Of a DNA stretch of 64,000 bases, positions 41,701 to 50,785 are shown piece after piece. Origin of the DNA: Mycosarcoma maydis (taxonomy: Eukaryota > Basidiomycota > Ustilaginomycetes > Ustilaginales); contig NC_026483.1 of the NCBI RefSeq assembly GCF_000328475.2, forward strand, positions 372,001-436,000, given 5' to 3'. Under the pieces are notes generated by a model that saw nothing but the letters and a program-made list of their open reading frames with translations, searched no databases and was not told the DNA's origin. The position numbers and the translations under genes are program-made. Every line of letters starts with the position of its first letter. The stretch's first letter is position 1.

Positions 41701-43305
41701 AGGGCCGGAGAGAGGGGTTTGTGCTCGGTACAGCGCTGCAATGCATCGGGCTGCGGAGATACAGAGGAGGAGTGCTGCCGCTCTGCCTCGGGATGCAATG
41801 TCGTAGATCCGGAGCACTACCTTGAGCAGCTGTCGTCTGGTCATCCCATCTAGCTGTTGGGAGACGTTCTCGTTCATGCTTTCAATGCTGTCTACAAGTG
41901 ATGACAGACACGCTTGAACAAGCCAAGGCGCGTATGTACCGTGGTAGTCATGTTCCACTTGCAAAGATGCTCTCTGTCGCGCAGCCTTACGCGCACGAAG
42001 GCCTTCGGTTCGATCCAGAACTGATGTCACGACCTGTCTCTGCTGAAGCGCCGTCAGTTCGAGGTGCATAGGTGCCCATCTGGCTGCTTGCAGCGCCTCA
42101 ATAGCGTGACAAGCTGCTTCTTTCGCAGAAATAAGGCCAACGGTACGGGCATAATTTACGATTTTGATACAAGTCCGAAGCACCTTTGGACTGGAATCGA
42201 CTCGCTTCTCCATTTCTTCCAAAATCATGCCGTGATTCTCTTCGAGATTGGACCCCACAGAAAAGGCGTACGCCGAGGCTTGTGTCAGGCGAACGATCGT
42301 GAGTACTGCGTCAAGTATCTCTGTCTGACCATCACTATCGGTTGACTCGGTTGTACTGACTTCTGCACAAGACAGCATAGCACACATCGTCATGGATCGA
42401 ATGGAAGAGTCTGGATGCCTGGTAAGATCAACCAGCGTGGTAGCCAGCGATGGCAGTACGGCAGATCCCCGTAGTGTGCCGGTCACAAGCGCCTTGAGCG
42501 AAGCTAAAGCTCGAACATTGATGCTGCTTGAAGAGTCGCTTTCGGGCAACGACCGCGGATTGGACGAAGAACGCGATCGGGATCGAGCCGAGCTGCTAGT
42601 ATTGTGGCGCAGTGCTTTCGGCCTAGGATAGTCAGAAGCTGCTGAGAGGTTCGCTCGAAACGTGTTGAGAAGAAGCAGCGAGGTTGAGTCGTCAGATGTT
42701 GGAATCTGACCTCGAGATGACCTGGACGAAGAGCGAGTGAACGGACTTGTTGCATCTTGAGTGACGTTGTTTGGTGCATTTACAGGGAGAAGAAAGGGAA
42801 GAAGCTGATGTGCTATCAGTAGGTGCTTCCAGCTCGTTGCCAAACTGAGCAGCTGCAGTGTCGGTAGAAGGGCAAAACTGGTATCGATCAAAGTGGCAGA
42901 TCCGGACAGTGATGTGGCTGACCTTGGATAGTGCTGAAGGCAGTGAAGCAAGGTGACAAGAGCCGAAGTGAGGTTGGAAACGTCGCTGTAGATCGAGCGC
43001 GAGGCAAGCTGCTTGCGGATATGAGCGACTGTTTCGAGGATAACAAGATCTTGTCGACGAGTCGAGCCCTCATCCTCGAGCTGCTTGGCAAGCTTGAAGT
43101 GGAGTCGCGAGGTGCCACTCTCCAGCAAAGTGAATTTCTCACTGGACGGAGACATGGCTGCAGCGAAGCAGATCAGTGACCAAAATTCGGAAGCAGAGGC
43201 TGCAAAACCTTGGTCGAATGGGCTGGTGGTGGTTGAAGTAAGGTGTAGATCCAGATCCATGCACCGACAGCTGAGTACAGTCATGAGTATGAATTCAGGG
43301 TCCAT
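38791..43305 (-). CDS. Composite HEAT-repeat (adaptin-like) protein joined by splicing to a Nudix hydrolase
   Basis: Proposed exons are 43305-40482 and 40295-38791 (1442 aa; 1392 aa if ATG 43155 is used). The 186-nt intron has donor GTAAGTATGG, branch point CTGAT (40340-40336), a T-rich tract and acceptor TCTGCAG; phase 1 fits exactly. Unspliced, the first part stops after 14 further codons (TAG 40435). The second frame is open from 40321 but has no ATG until 39975. Part 1: alpha-helical repeats with an adaptin-like DADASVRKRALTLLHRVDPK, so perhaps a divergent AP large subunit or other vesicle-coat protein (weak). A disordered linker follows. Part 2: the N-terminal domain of Tnr3/YJR142W-type proteins and a Nudix box, GGIVAGDLPMESMVRECEEE, with REx2EE intact, Asp for the usual first Glu, and Asn for the late Gly. 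Relatives hydrolyse thiamine-diphosphate derivatives. Two separate genes remain possible. Confidence 0.6.
40296..40481 (-). other. Candidate intron linking HEAT and Nudix frames
   Basis: Donor G-T-A-A-G-T at 40481, branch-point CTGAT at 40340-40336, pyrimidine-rich tract, acceptor TGCAG ending at 40296. Length 186 nt. The reading frame is kept (phase 1 to phase 2). Retention would end translation at 40435, after 14 codons that have no other sign of being coding. Confidence 0.6.
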
Positions 43306-43610
43306 CGTCACGCGATATCCAACGCTGGCACGCGCACCGCGGCAAAGCGGTTAAGTTAATTGTTCAATTCGTCCTTGAATCGTGAATCAGTCGTGAGTGA
43401 ATGCGGCAGTAGATGCTTCATTACAAATCATGAGTCACCCGCGTATTGCCACCTTGCGTTTCCGTGGTGACGCAAAGTGGAAGCTTTGACCAGATTCAGG
43501 GCCCAACAACTTACCTCAGCTTCACCTCGTCTTGCTTTGAACAGAGACACGCTCAACCTATACCTTCGTATACTGCTCTGGTCAAGACGCGCAACTTCCC
43601 AGAACAAGGT
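43306..43610. promoter_or_regulatory. Shared bidirectional promoter of the two composite genes
   Basis: Only about 305 bp separate the outermost plausible ATGs (43305 on minus, 43611 on plus), or about 450-600 bp if the inner ATGs are used. It contains AATCGTGAAT and CGTGAGTG motifs near 43376-43400. No gene fits here. Shared regulation is an inference from spacing. Confidence 0.5.
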
Positions 43611-46600
43611 ATGCGCATTTGCCTTCGCTTCGCCGCCGTATCTCCATCGAGCCTTATCTGTTCAAAAGCCGTCGCACAGAGCTTGCGCCTGCAAACCATC
43701 GAACGTACAAGGAACACGTTCAGCACATCGCAAAACAGAAACGCTATCAAGATGGTGCCCGACACCGAGTTCTCTGAGGCACTTAGTAAGCCTCTCAATG
43801 TTATTCAACAGATTCACAACGATGCGCAGGACAAGTCGCCCTCCAATATTACGAAACTCGTCGAAACACACTTCCGTCACCTGTTTGCTTCACCCGATGC
43901 GAGTGCAAAGATCCCGCTGTTGTCGCCGGATAACATCAGCCAGCTGCTGCCACCTTTGAATACTGATGCGCCGATTGCGCACCGGTTGGTTCGCTTTCGC
44001 GCAATGATCCAGGACACGGGTCTCGGGACAGAGGTGTTCCTGGCAAAGCACCAGCACGCTGGACGCACATTTACAGGTCTGTATGGCGGCGAAGCAAGCA
44101 TTGGAAACTCATCTGATTCCTCGAACCAAGCGGATCATAACGAGCTAGATCATCAAAATCTAGCTGAAAGGACGGTCATGTATGTGGTATCGCTACCTGG
44201 CCAGTCTGTATGGGCGGCAAACGCACATCGCGAAGCCATTGCAGGACCAAATTCTGACCCTTCCTTGGACGAACTAGTCATGGATACTTCAGCGGTATCC
44301 CTCAACGAGGCAGTATCGCCGAAAAGGGTACAAGAAGTTCGCGAACGCATTCGCAAAGCGGTCGCAAAGGGCAAAAAGATTGGTTCGGCAGGCAAGGAGC
44401 CACGACTGGTCGCCATTTCAAAACTTCATCCTCCCTCTGCTATCCTTGCAGCCTACAGGCAGGCCGGACAACTCCACTTTGGCGAGAACTATGTGCAAGA
44501 GATGGTCGATAAGGCCAAGGTGCTTCCACGCGAGATTCGTTGGCACTTTGTCGGTGGTTTGCAGAGCAACAAGGGCAAGCTGCTAGCCTCGATTCCAAAT
44601 CTGTATCTACTTGAAACGCTCGACTCGGTCAAGGCTGCCAACGTGCTGCAAAAGGCACTTGCGTCGCCGGATGCTGCTAAACGTGACGAACCTTTGCGCG
44701 TCTACCTCCAGGTCAACACCAGCGGAGAGGAAGCCAAGAGTGGTCTCGCACCCATTCTGGCTGTGGATGCTGAGCAAGCCAGGGAGAGCGACTTGCTCCA
44801 ACTGGCTGTTCACGTTATCACAAAGTGTCCCAACCTGCGCCTGCGTGGTGTTATGACTATCGGTGCAGCCGCCAATAGCTCAAGCGCCGATGCTGAGGCA
44901 GCCAAGAGCGTCGACGAGATCGTGTCTGCCAACCCAGACTTTGAGAGGCTCATCCAGACGCGTGCCAATCTTGTGCAGCTACTCCGCAAAAGCGAAAAGG
45001 TGCAGACGGCAGATGCATCGCACATTAAGGAGGCATATAGCGAGCTCTTGGACGGTTCCGATGCGCATGGCGGTCTCGAACTTAGCATGGGTATGTCCGC
45101 GGATATGGATGTAGCGACCATGGCTGGCAGTGATAACGTGCGAGTGGGTACGGACTGCTTCGGCCGCCGTCCTGCGACGAGAGAAGAAGCCATGAGCGCT
45201 ATGAAGCACGAGCTCGAAGTTGGGCCGGAGGCTGCTGCAGCCGAGTCTACTCATCAGCGTGGCTCGCAGAGTCTGTTGGCTTCATCCACAACGGCCGATG
45301 CGCGCATGCCAAACTTGTGCCGCGCCTACCTTGCCAAGTCTCCGCTTCCCGATACTCCGCACGTTGGTGGATTGGTCAAGCTATACGACCTGGATGCAGC
45401 GGAAAAGTTCAAGACGACCGAGCTCATTGAAGTGGTAGGAATCCTTGAAACGGCTGCTCTTCCTCAAGCTGAATGGCAAGACACTGGCTCCGCTGCTGCA
45501 TCGTCGTCCGAGCCTGCGCAGGTGCCTTGCATCCACGCAATCTATGCTGCCCCTGCGGAACTCGACTCTATCGGTTCGGAGGAATCATCGTCAACGCCCG
45601 ACGCAAATGTTCTGTCTCAGCCGACGCAGAGGCAGGCTCTGATCGATTTCCTCGCTGGTGCGCTGGGCGGTGACAAGGTCGCCGCTGAGCTGGTACTGTT
45701 AGCTGTGATCGCTCGCATTCACGTTCGTCGCGCAAATCTCTGCCTTGGCGCGCTCACGCTGAACGTTTCAAACTTCGCAGCACCGCCTTCGTCGTCGTCG
45801 CAGACTCAGTTGTCACTTCGACTGAAACAGCTGCTCCCTGCGGTGGTGGACGTTTCTATGGACCTTGGTGCACTCAACGATGATAAGAGGCCACTCTACC
45901 CCAAGAGTGCCGGAGGGGCCACCGGTCTCGAAGCAGGGCAACTTCAACTGGTCAATGGGACGACAATCCTCGTCAATGAAGGCGCCATGGGCGAGGGACA
46001 GCTCAAAGACACCGGCATTCACAACATCAAAGCACTTTCCTCGGTACTGGAATCATACAAGCTTCCGTATGCTTTTCCCTACTCGGAGTTTGAGTTCGAC
46101 ACGGATCTCAACGCTGTGATTCTCAGTCAGGGTAAGAGCTTCTTGCCCTTTGATGTTCAGTGCCCTTTGCAGCCGATGGATGGAGCTGTGGAGCTGTACT
46201 CGAGCTCGCTTCCTCAGGTCGACCAAGCTCAACTATGGACATGGAGAAAAGCTCTCTCGAACGCTCGAAATCTTGCAACTGCTAAAGCATTCGTGATTCC
46301 CGAGAGCGTCAGTGAGCACATCCAGCAAGAATTTGTGGCCGAGAGGCGAAAGGAGCAAGAGGATGCAAAGCACTCGCACGGTGGTGTGGGCAGCAAAGCA
46401 GAAGGGCTAGGTCAAGAGGATTTACTGCGAAGGATGTCGATCGTTCGACTGCTCGCATTGTCATACGGAGAAAAGAGTCTGAGCATCGAGACGTGGAGTA
46501 AAGCTGTCGAGTTGGACAAGCTGCTTGCGCAGCGTGTGACTGCAGTCCAACAGCAACAGCAGCGATCGCAGCATGCTTCTGCCACCATGTCTGGCGCTGC

Positions 46601-46616
46601 CAGTGTGTCTCGCTGA
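43611..46616 (+). CDS. MCM-binding protein (MCMBP) with an embedded PLP-homeostasis protein (YggS/PLPBP)
   Basis: One uninterrupted frame; 1001 aa from ATG 43611 or 954 aa from ATG 43752. Residues about 48-205 match the MCMBP N-terminal region (RFRAMIQDTGLGTE, YVVSLPGQSVWAANAHRE). About 566-980 match the MCMBP C-terminal region (GGLVKLYDLDAAEKFKTTEL, LGGDKVAAELVLLAVIARIHV, NGTTILVNEGAMGEGQL). MCMBP binds MCM2-7 and supports replication and cohesion in the nucleus. In the linker, residues about 224-525 form a complete YggS/PLPBP fold: PLP lysine in LVAISKLHPP (Lys271), then HFGENYVQE, WHFVGGLQSNKGK, VNTSGEEAKSGL, LRGVMTIG, LSMGMSADMD and VRVGTDCFGRR. No stop or obvious intron border separates the parts. 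Residues 1-47 from ATG 43611 look like a mitochondrial presequence. An internal ATG (44280), in good context, begins the YggS part. Confidence 0.88.
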   Translation: MRICLRFAAVSPSSLICSKAVAQSLRLQTIERTRNTFSTSQNRNAIKMVPDTEFSEALSKPLNVIQQIHNDAQDKSPSNITKLVETHFRHLFASPDASAKIPLLSPDNISQLLPPLNTDAPIAHRLVRFRAMIQDTGLGTEVFLAKHQHAGRTFTGLYGGEASIGNSSDSSNQADHNELDHQNLAERTVMYVVSLPGQSVWAANAHREAIAGPNSDPSLDELVMDTSAVSLNEAVSPKRVQEVRERIRKAVAKGKKIGSAGKEPRLVAISKLHPPSAILAAYRQAGQLHFGENYVQEMVDKAKVLPREIRWHFVGGLQSNKGKLLASIPNLYLLETLDSVKAANVLQKALASPDAAKRDEPLRVYLQVNTSGEEAKSGLAPILAVDAEQARESDLLQLAVHVITKCPNLRLRGVMTIGAAANSSSADAEAAKSVDEIVSANPDFERLIQTRANLVQLLRKSEKVQTADASHIKEAYSELLDGSDAHGGLELSMGMSADMDVATMAGSDNVRVGTDCFGRRPATREEAMSAMKHELEVGPEAAAAESTHQRGSQSLLASSTTADARMPNLCRAYLAKSPLPDTPHVGGLVKLYDLDAAEKFKTTELIEVVGILETAALPQAEWQDTGSAAASSSEPAQVPCIHAIYAAPAELDSIGSEESSSTPDANVLSQPTQRQALIDFLAGALGGDKVAAELVLLAVIARIHVRRANLCLGALTLNVSNFAAPPSSSSQTQLSLRLKQLLPAVVDVSMDLGALNDDKRPLYPKSAGGATGLEAGQLQLVNGTTILVNEGAMGEGQLKDTGIHNIKALSSVLESYKLPYAFPYSEFEFDTDLNAVILSQGKSFLPFDVQCPLQPMDGAVELYSSSLPQVDQAQLWTWRKALSNARNLATAKAFVIPESVSEHIQQEFVAERRKEQEDAKHSHGGVGSKAEGLGQEDLLRRMSIVRLLALSYGEKSLSIETWSKAVELDKLLAQRVTAVQQQQQRSQHASATMSGAASVSR

Positions 46617-46757
46617 AGAACCACATGTAACGTATACGACTTGGATACAGTCCCGTCACATCTGATACGCTTGTTATTCGGGAGATAGCTAGTGCGATGA
46701 GGTTATGAGCTGATCTCATATATAGCGTGAGTGTACAAGAGTGGATGCTGTGCTATC

Positions 46758-47348
46758 TCACTGTGGGGTAGACGAGTTGAACTTGGTATTTGAAAAGTCA
46801 ATATTGGGATTGGCGGCTGCCAGTTTTGCGAGCAACTCCTGTTGCTGAATCTGATCCGAGGTGGGCTTATTCATGGCCTTCTGACGGTTATCAAACATCA
46901 TCTTCTCGACCATGGCTCTTGTCTCTGGATCCAAGTCGCTCAGCTTGGAGTTTTCAGGTACGATTTTGGTGGTATCGATCTTGGGGTGGTGCGTGACGAC
47001 GTTAGGCCACCATTCGTTCTTGTTCATCTTTTCCAATTGGATCTCGACAAGGTTTGCGTCTTCGATGGTCCAAGTACTGTCTTCTTCCTTGATGTCTTTG
47101 GCGAGCTCGCCTTCGAGGATGGCTTGCTTTCCCTTGAGCGCTACCTTGATCTTGCGTTTCTTGAGCTCGATCGTGAGGTCTCGACCTTTGGTGCCCTGAG
47201 GGACGGGGACAGAGATTTCAACAATGTCGAGCTGCTGCTTCCAGGTGTATGGGAGAGCGGCTTGCTCGGCAGCTTCGCGAGCACGCTCTGCTGCATCGTG
47301 CTGCTTTTGCTGATCGGGCGAGAGCGCTTCGTATTCCTCTGGTGTCAT
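46758..47348 (-). CDS. NUDC: NudC-family nuclear movement protein (CS domain)
   Basis: 196 aa from ATG 47348 to TGA 46758, the length of Aspergillus NudC. An N-terminal Ala/Glu-rich helix is followed by a p23-like CS domain beginning YTWKQQLDIVEISVPVP and including RKIKVALKGKQAILEGEL and STWTIEDANLVEIQLEK. A C-terminal helical segment with DPETRAMVEKMMFDNRQK follows. NudC proteins act with Hsp90 and the dynein/LIS1 pathway in nuclear migration, and may chaperone beta-propeller proteins. It is tail-to-tail with the MCMBP gene (141 bp apart). The in-frame extension upstream begins with a non-ATG codon and is unlikely to be translated. Confidence 0.92.
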   Translation of the reverse strand: MTPEEYEALSPDQQKQHDAAERAREAAEQAALPYTWKQQLDIVEISVPVPQGTKGRDLTIELKKRKIKVALKGKQAILEGELAKDIKEEDSTWTIEDANLVEIQLEKMNKNEWWPNVVTHHPKIDTTKIVPENSKLSDLDPETRAMVEKMMFDNRQKAMNKPTSDQIQQQELLAKLAAANPNIDFSNTKFNSSTPQ

Positions 47349-48290
47349 GCTGGCGTTGAATACGTGAGTTGCGTTGAGCGAAGGAGAGAGCCAAGTAAGT
47401 CGCAAGAACAAGTAGAAGCTTTTGTGCTCCACCTTCCCTTTTTTTTGGGGGCAGCTTCACGCTTCGTGTTTCCGTTTCCCGGGACACGCGCGCGAATTCA
47501 TCCAAGCTGTTAGACCGTCTCATTGATCCGGGAAAGAATTTGGATATCTCGGGTTTTTCTCGGGAAACAGCGGCAGAGGATCGTGGATGGATTCGGGAGA
47601 GTCGTGAGTCTTGAATTGCCCGATGCTGTAAGCCGGTGCAAAATTGAGCCGGAGAGCGACGCACGGACGACGCGGCACAGCAGCGCACTTTCAGATGTCG
47701 AGATAACAATCACAGAGTCACGAGTCAACTAAATCGTGAATCCAACCGTGAGTGTACACTCCAATTCTCACGCACACCGCAGTCGCGGCTCAGCTGAGCT
47801 GAGCTGAGGTGTGCTAAGTTAGCTACTCTGTGATTCACGATTCACAATTCACGATTGTGACTCTCTGCACGCGCAAGCAAAGCCCAACAGACACTCACCC
47901 ACATCAGTCACGCCTGCAGACTCACGACCGAGGTGAGTGTGTTGGGCTTTGCTTGCGCGTGCCCCCGCATTCGCCAATTCGTGATTGCTCGCTCTTCTCC
48001 GTTGCTATCTGAGCCTCACCTTTGGTCCGTTTGCCTTTCTCCTTTCCTCTTCACCCTCGCCTTCTGCTTTTGTCAACGCCTCTTCTTCCGGATCGTATTA
48101 CTCGGTCACAAATCGCTGGATCTCCACGATAGCAAACATTCAGAGCAAGACATCTCGTTGTCTCTATCAACAGAGTATATCGCATTCGATTAGCTTTCCC
48201 GATTTTGGCTCTGGCGCAAGTCACGTGAGTCGGACCGGTTCGTCAGACTGCCTGGAGAGTGACTGGATCGCCCAGTTCTAACAAATCACA
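47349..48290. other. Divergent intergenic region with hairpin and motif clusters
   Basis: 942 bp between NudC and PFKFB starts. Contains a GAGCT-rich run near 47788-47810, ATTCACG-type motifs at 47832-47858, and the inverted repeat 47868-47961. The 3' half is C+T-rich, as expected for the PFKFB leader. No gene is recognised. Confidence 0.5.
47868..47961. repeat. Inverted repeat, ~30-bp arms, 32-bp loop
   Basis: Left arm 47868-47899 and right arm 47932-47961 are reverse complements except for a 2-nt bulge (GA at 47890-47891): 22 perfect pairs, the bulge, then 8 perfect pairs. The loop is 47900-47931. It could form a strong hairpin in DNA or RNA and lies in the PFKFB/NudC promoter region. Confidence 0.93.
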
Positions 48291-50615
48291 ATGTCGCAAA
48301 AGGCCGTAGATATCCCCGTCCGCCAGGCTGGCGATGGCGATACTGGTGATACTGGGGGTGCAGCAGACCAAAGCAGCGCCATCGACAGCTCAGGATCATC
48401 GCCTGTCATGCCTCAGGCTTTTGTGCGCCATCGTCATCTGAGTGGTGGACCAGGTGTCGGTCCCGGCACCGCATCTCCTGGCAGGTACAGCGTCACGCAA
48501 GCACAGCAGCTCGTTCAAAGGATGGCGCAGCAAGAACAAGTACAGCGGGAAGCCGCTGCGGCCAATAGCCAGCAGACGCAGCAGCAAGCAGCGCGAGATC
48601 TTGCGCGCTCTACGTCCGTCCGCGGTTCCGCCCGAAAGCTCTCCGGAGGTACTCCTGTGTTCTCGTCGGCGTCTCCTCGCCATTTTTCGCAGTCAAGGCC
48701 CGCACCTTTCCCACAAGCTTCTCAGAGAGAGGCGTTCGATGTCGCAGTGGCTTCCAGCAACCTCGCTTCGAGCTCCGACGGCCTTCAAGCCTTGTTGCGC
48801 GATCACCCTGAGCTGGTTTCGAGCAGCTTGGCAGCGGCGGCTGGTCCGAACTTAGCCAAGACGGGCGCTTTCAGCACTCGATCCGGTAGTCACGCAGGCA
48901 GCAAGTCCAACAGTATCCCAGGAACGCCGTTCGAAGGATCTGATGTGCAAGGGCAAGGTCCACTCCTCGCAATGGGAGGTTCGCTTTCCAATTCGTTCCA
49001 TGCATCACAGAACCAGACTCAGCAACAGCAGCAACAGAACGCGGTCACGTCGCCCACGCAAGACTATGGTCGAGGACGGATCCTGAAGGATGCACCCAAC
49101 GTGGGTGAAGGCGGGCCGTCTGGTGGTGGTCAGAGCGGGCTGGGTGCAGCGCTTGGTCTCGGCCACGGCATCCGCACGGGCTTATCTACACCGAACTTAG
49201 GTGCTGCGGGTGCAAGACCGGACTACTCGGGAGCCAAGATCGTAGTTTGCATGGTAGGCCTGCCGGCGCGTGGCAAGAGTTATGTCGCGAACCGCGTGCT
49301 CAAGTACCTGCGTTGGTTGGAGTACGATGTCAAGGTGTTCAACGTCGGACAACTTCGACGTGCGCTGGCGAGGGCCAAGTACAATACGTCTGGTGTAAAG
49401 GAGGATCACACGGCGTCGTTTTTCGATCCCTCGAATCCGAGCGCTTACAAGTTGCGTTCGCAGATGGCGGAGGAATGCCTGGAGCAGCTGATTGGTTGGT
49501 TGAAGCGCGGCGGCAACGTTGGTATTCACGACGCGACCAACTCGACGCAGGCGCGTCGCAAAGAGATTGCCGATCGGATCGCTAAGGAGCCTGACCTGAA
49601 GCTGGTGTTTCTGGAATCAATCTGTACGGACCCCAAGGTGATTGATGCCAACATCGCAGTCAAAGTTAGCAGTGGCGATCCGGATTATGCTGGAATGACG
49701 CCAGAAGCTGCCAAAGCCGACTTTTTGGCACGCATCAAGCACTACGAAGACACGTACGAGGCGGTGAATCACGATGGATCCGAATCGCACTATTCGTACG
49801 TCAAAGTGACCGACGTAGGCAAGTCGGTGACGATCAACCGTATTCAAGGGTATTTGGAATCGCGGATTGCGTTCTACCTGATGAATTTGCATCTGACGCC
49901 ACGCAACATCTTTTTCTCGCGTCACGGCGAATCGCAATACAACGTGGAAGGCAAGATCGGAGGGGACTCGGACCTGAGTCCTCGTGGATGGATGTATGCC
50001 AAGGCTTTACCTCAGTTGATCAAAGATAATATTGGAGATGCACCGTTGACGGTGTGGCATTCGACGTTGAGGCGGACGGGGCAGACGGCGAGTGAGTTGC
50101 CGTATCCGAAGCTGGCATGGAAGAGTTTGGACGAGCTGGATGCGGGCGTTTGTGACGCTATGACATACGAGGAAATTGAAAAGTACTATCCGGAGGACTA
50201 TGCTAATCGGGATGACGATAAGTTTAACTATCGGTATCGGGGTGGCGAGTCGTATCGCGATGTGGTGGTTCGGTTAGAACCCATCATCATGGAGCTGGAA
50301 CGTCAGGAGAATATCTTGATCATCGGTCATCAGGCTATCATTCGATGTTTATACGCCTACTTCCACGCGCTGTCGCAAGAAGACCTGCCGTACATCAAAA
50401 TCCCGCTGCATACTGTCATCCAACTCACCCCCAAGGCGTACGGATGCGACGAAAAGAGATTCCAACTCCCCATAGACGCCGTCGACACGCACAGACCCAA
50501 ACCCCTCCGCACAGACATAGATCACCACCCCCCCACGCCCCCCCTCGACCCACTCGAGGACGCTGCCACCTCAGCACCCCCCACTCAGACAAACCCATCG
50601 CTCTCACTCTCCTAG
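48291..50615 (+). CDS. Bifunctional 6-phosphofructo-2-kinase / fructose-2,6-bisphosphatase
   Basis: Makes and degrades fructose 2,6-bisphosphate, the glycolysis regulator. 774 aa, one exon. A long Ser/Gln/Gly-rich N-terminal extension (about 300 aa) precedes the kinase, whose P-loop is GLPARGKSYVANRVLK near residue 324. The Lys/Arg-rich kinase fold continues with GIHDATNSTQARR. The bisphosphatase has the phospho-histidine motif RHGESQYN (His545), the acid ELDAGVCDAMTYEEIE, and the second histidine in IIGHQAIIRCLYAYF. Both halves therefore look active, unlike yeast Pfk26 (whose phosphatase histidine is lost). The C-terminal tail is Pro/Thr-rich. The N-terminal low-complexity region probably carries regulatory phosphorylation sites (inference). 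It is tail-to-tail with the ankyrin-RCC1-BTB gene. Confidence 0.95.
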   Translation: MSQKAVDIPVRQAGDGDTGDTGGAADQSSAIDSSGSSPVMPQAFVRHRHLSGGPGVGPGTASPGRYSVTQAQQLVQRMAQQEQVQREAAAANSQQTQQQAARDLARSTSVRGSARKLSGGTPVFSSASPRHFSQSRPAPFPQASQREAFDVAVASSNLASSSDGLQALLRDHPELVSSSLAAAAGPNLAKTGAFSTRSGSHAGSKSNSIPGTPFEGSDVQGQGPLLAMGGSLSNSFHASQNQTQQQQQQNAVTSPTQDYGRGRILKDAPNVGEGGPSGGGQSGLGAALGLGHGIRTGLSTPNLGAAGARPDYSGAKIVVCMVGLPARGKSYVANRVLKYLRWLEYDVKVFNVGQLRRALARAKYNTSGVKEDHTASFFDPSNPSAYKLRSQMAEECLEQLIGWLKRGGNVGIHDATNSTQARRKEIADRIAKEPDLKLVFLESICTDPKVIDANIAVKVSSGDPDYAGMTPEAAKADFLARIKHYEDTYEAVNHDGSESHYSYVKVTDVGKSVTINRIQGYLESRIAFYLMNLHLTPRNIFFSRHGESQYNVEGKIGGDSDLSPRGWMYAKALPQLIKDNIGDAPLTVWHSTLRRTGQTASELPYPKLAWKSLDELDAGVCDAMTYEEIEKYYPEDYANRDDDKFNYRYRGGESYRDVVVRLEPIIMELERQENILIIGHQAIIRCLYAYFHALSQEDLPYIKIPLHTVIQLTPKAYGCDEKRFQLPIDAVDTHRPKPLRTDIDHHPPTPPLDPLEDAATSAPPTQTNPSLSLS

Positions 50616-50785
50616 CCTTGGCCCACCCCCCATTTTCCCCACTCATACTCACTGTGCTCCGACTCATCACACCACTCGTGACTTCGCCCGTCTTTGCGCA
50701 ATCCCGACTGTGCTGTTCCGGGCCATACATCGGGCCATACATATTGAAAGCGACAATAAGGTAAGCATGTAGAGGTCAAGAACGG

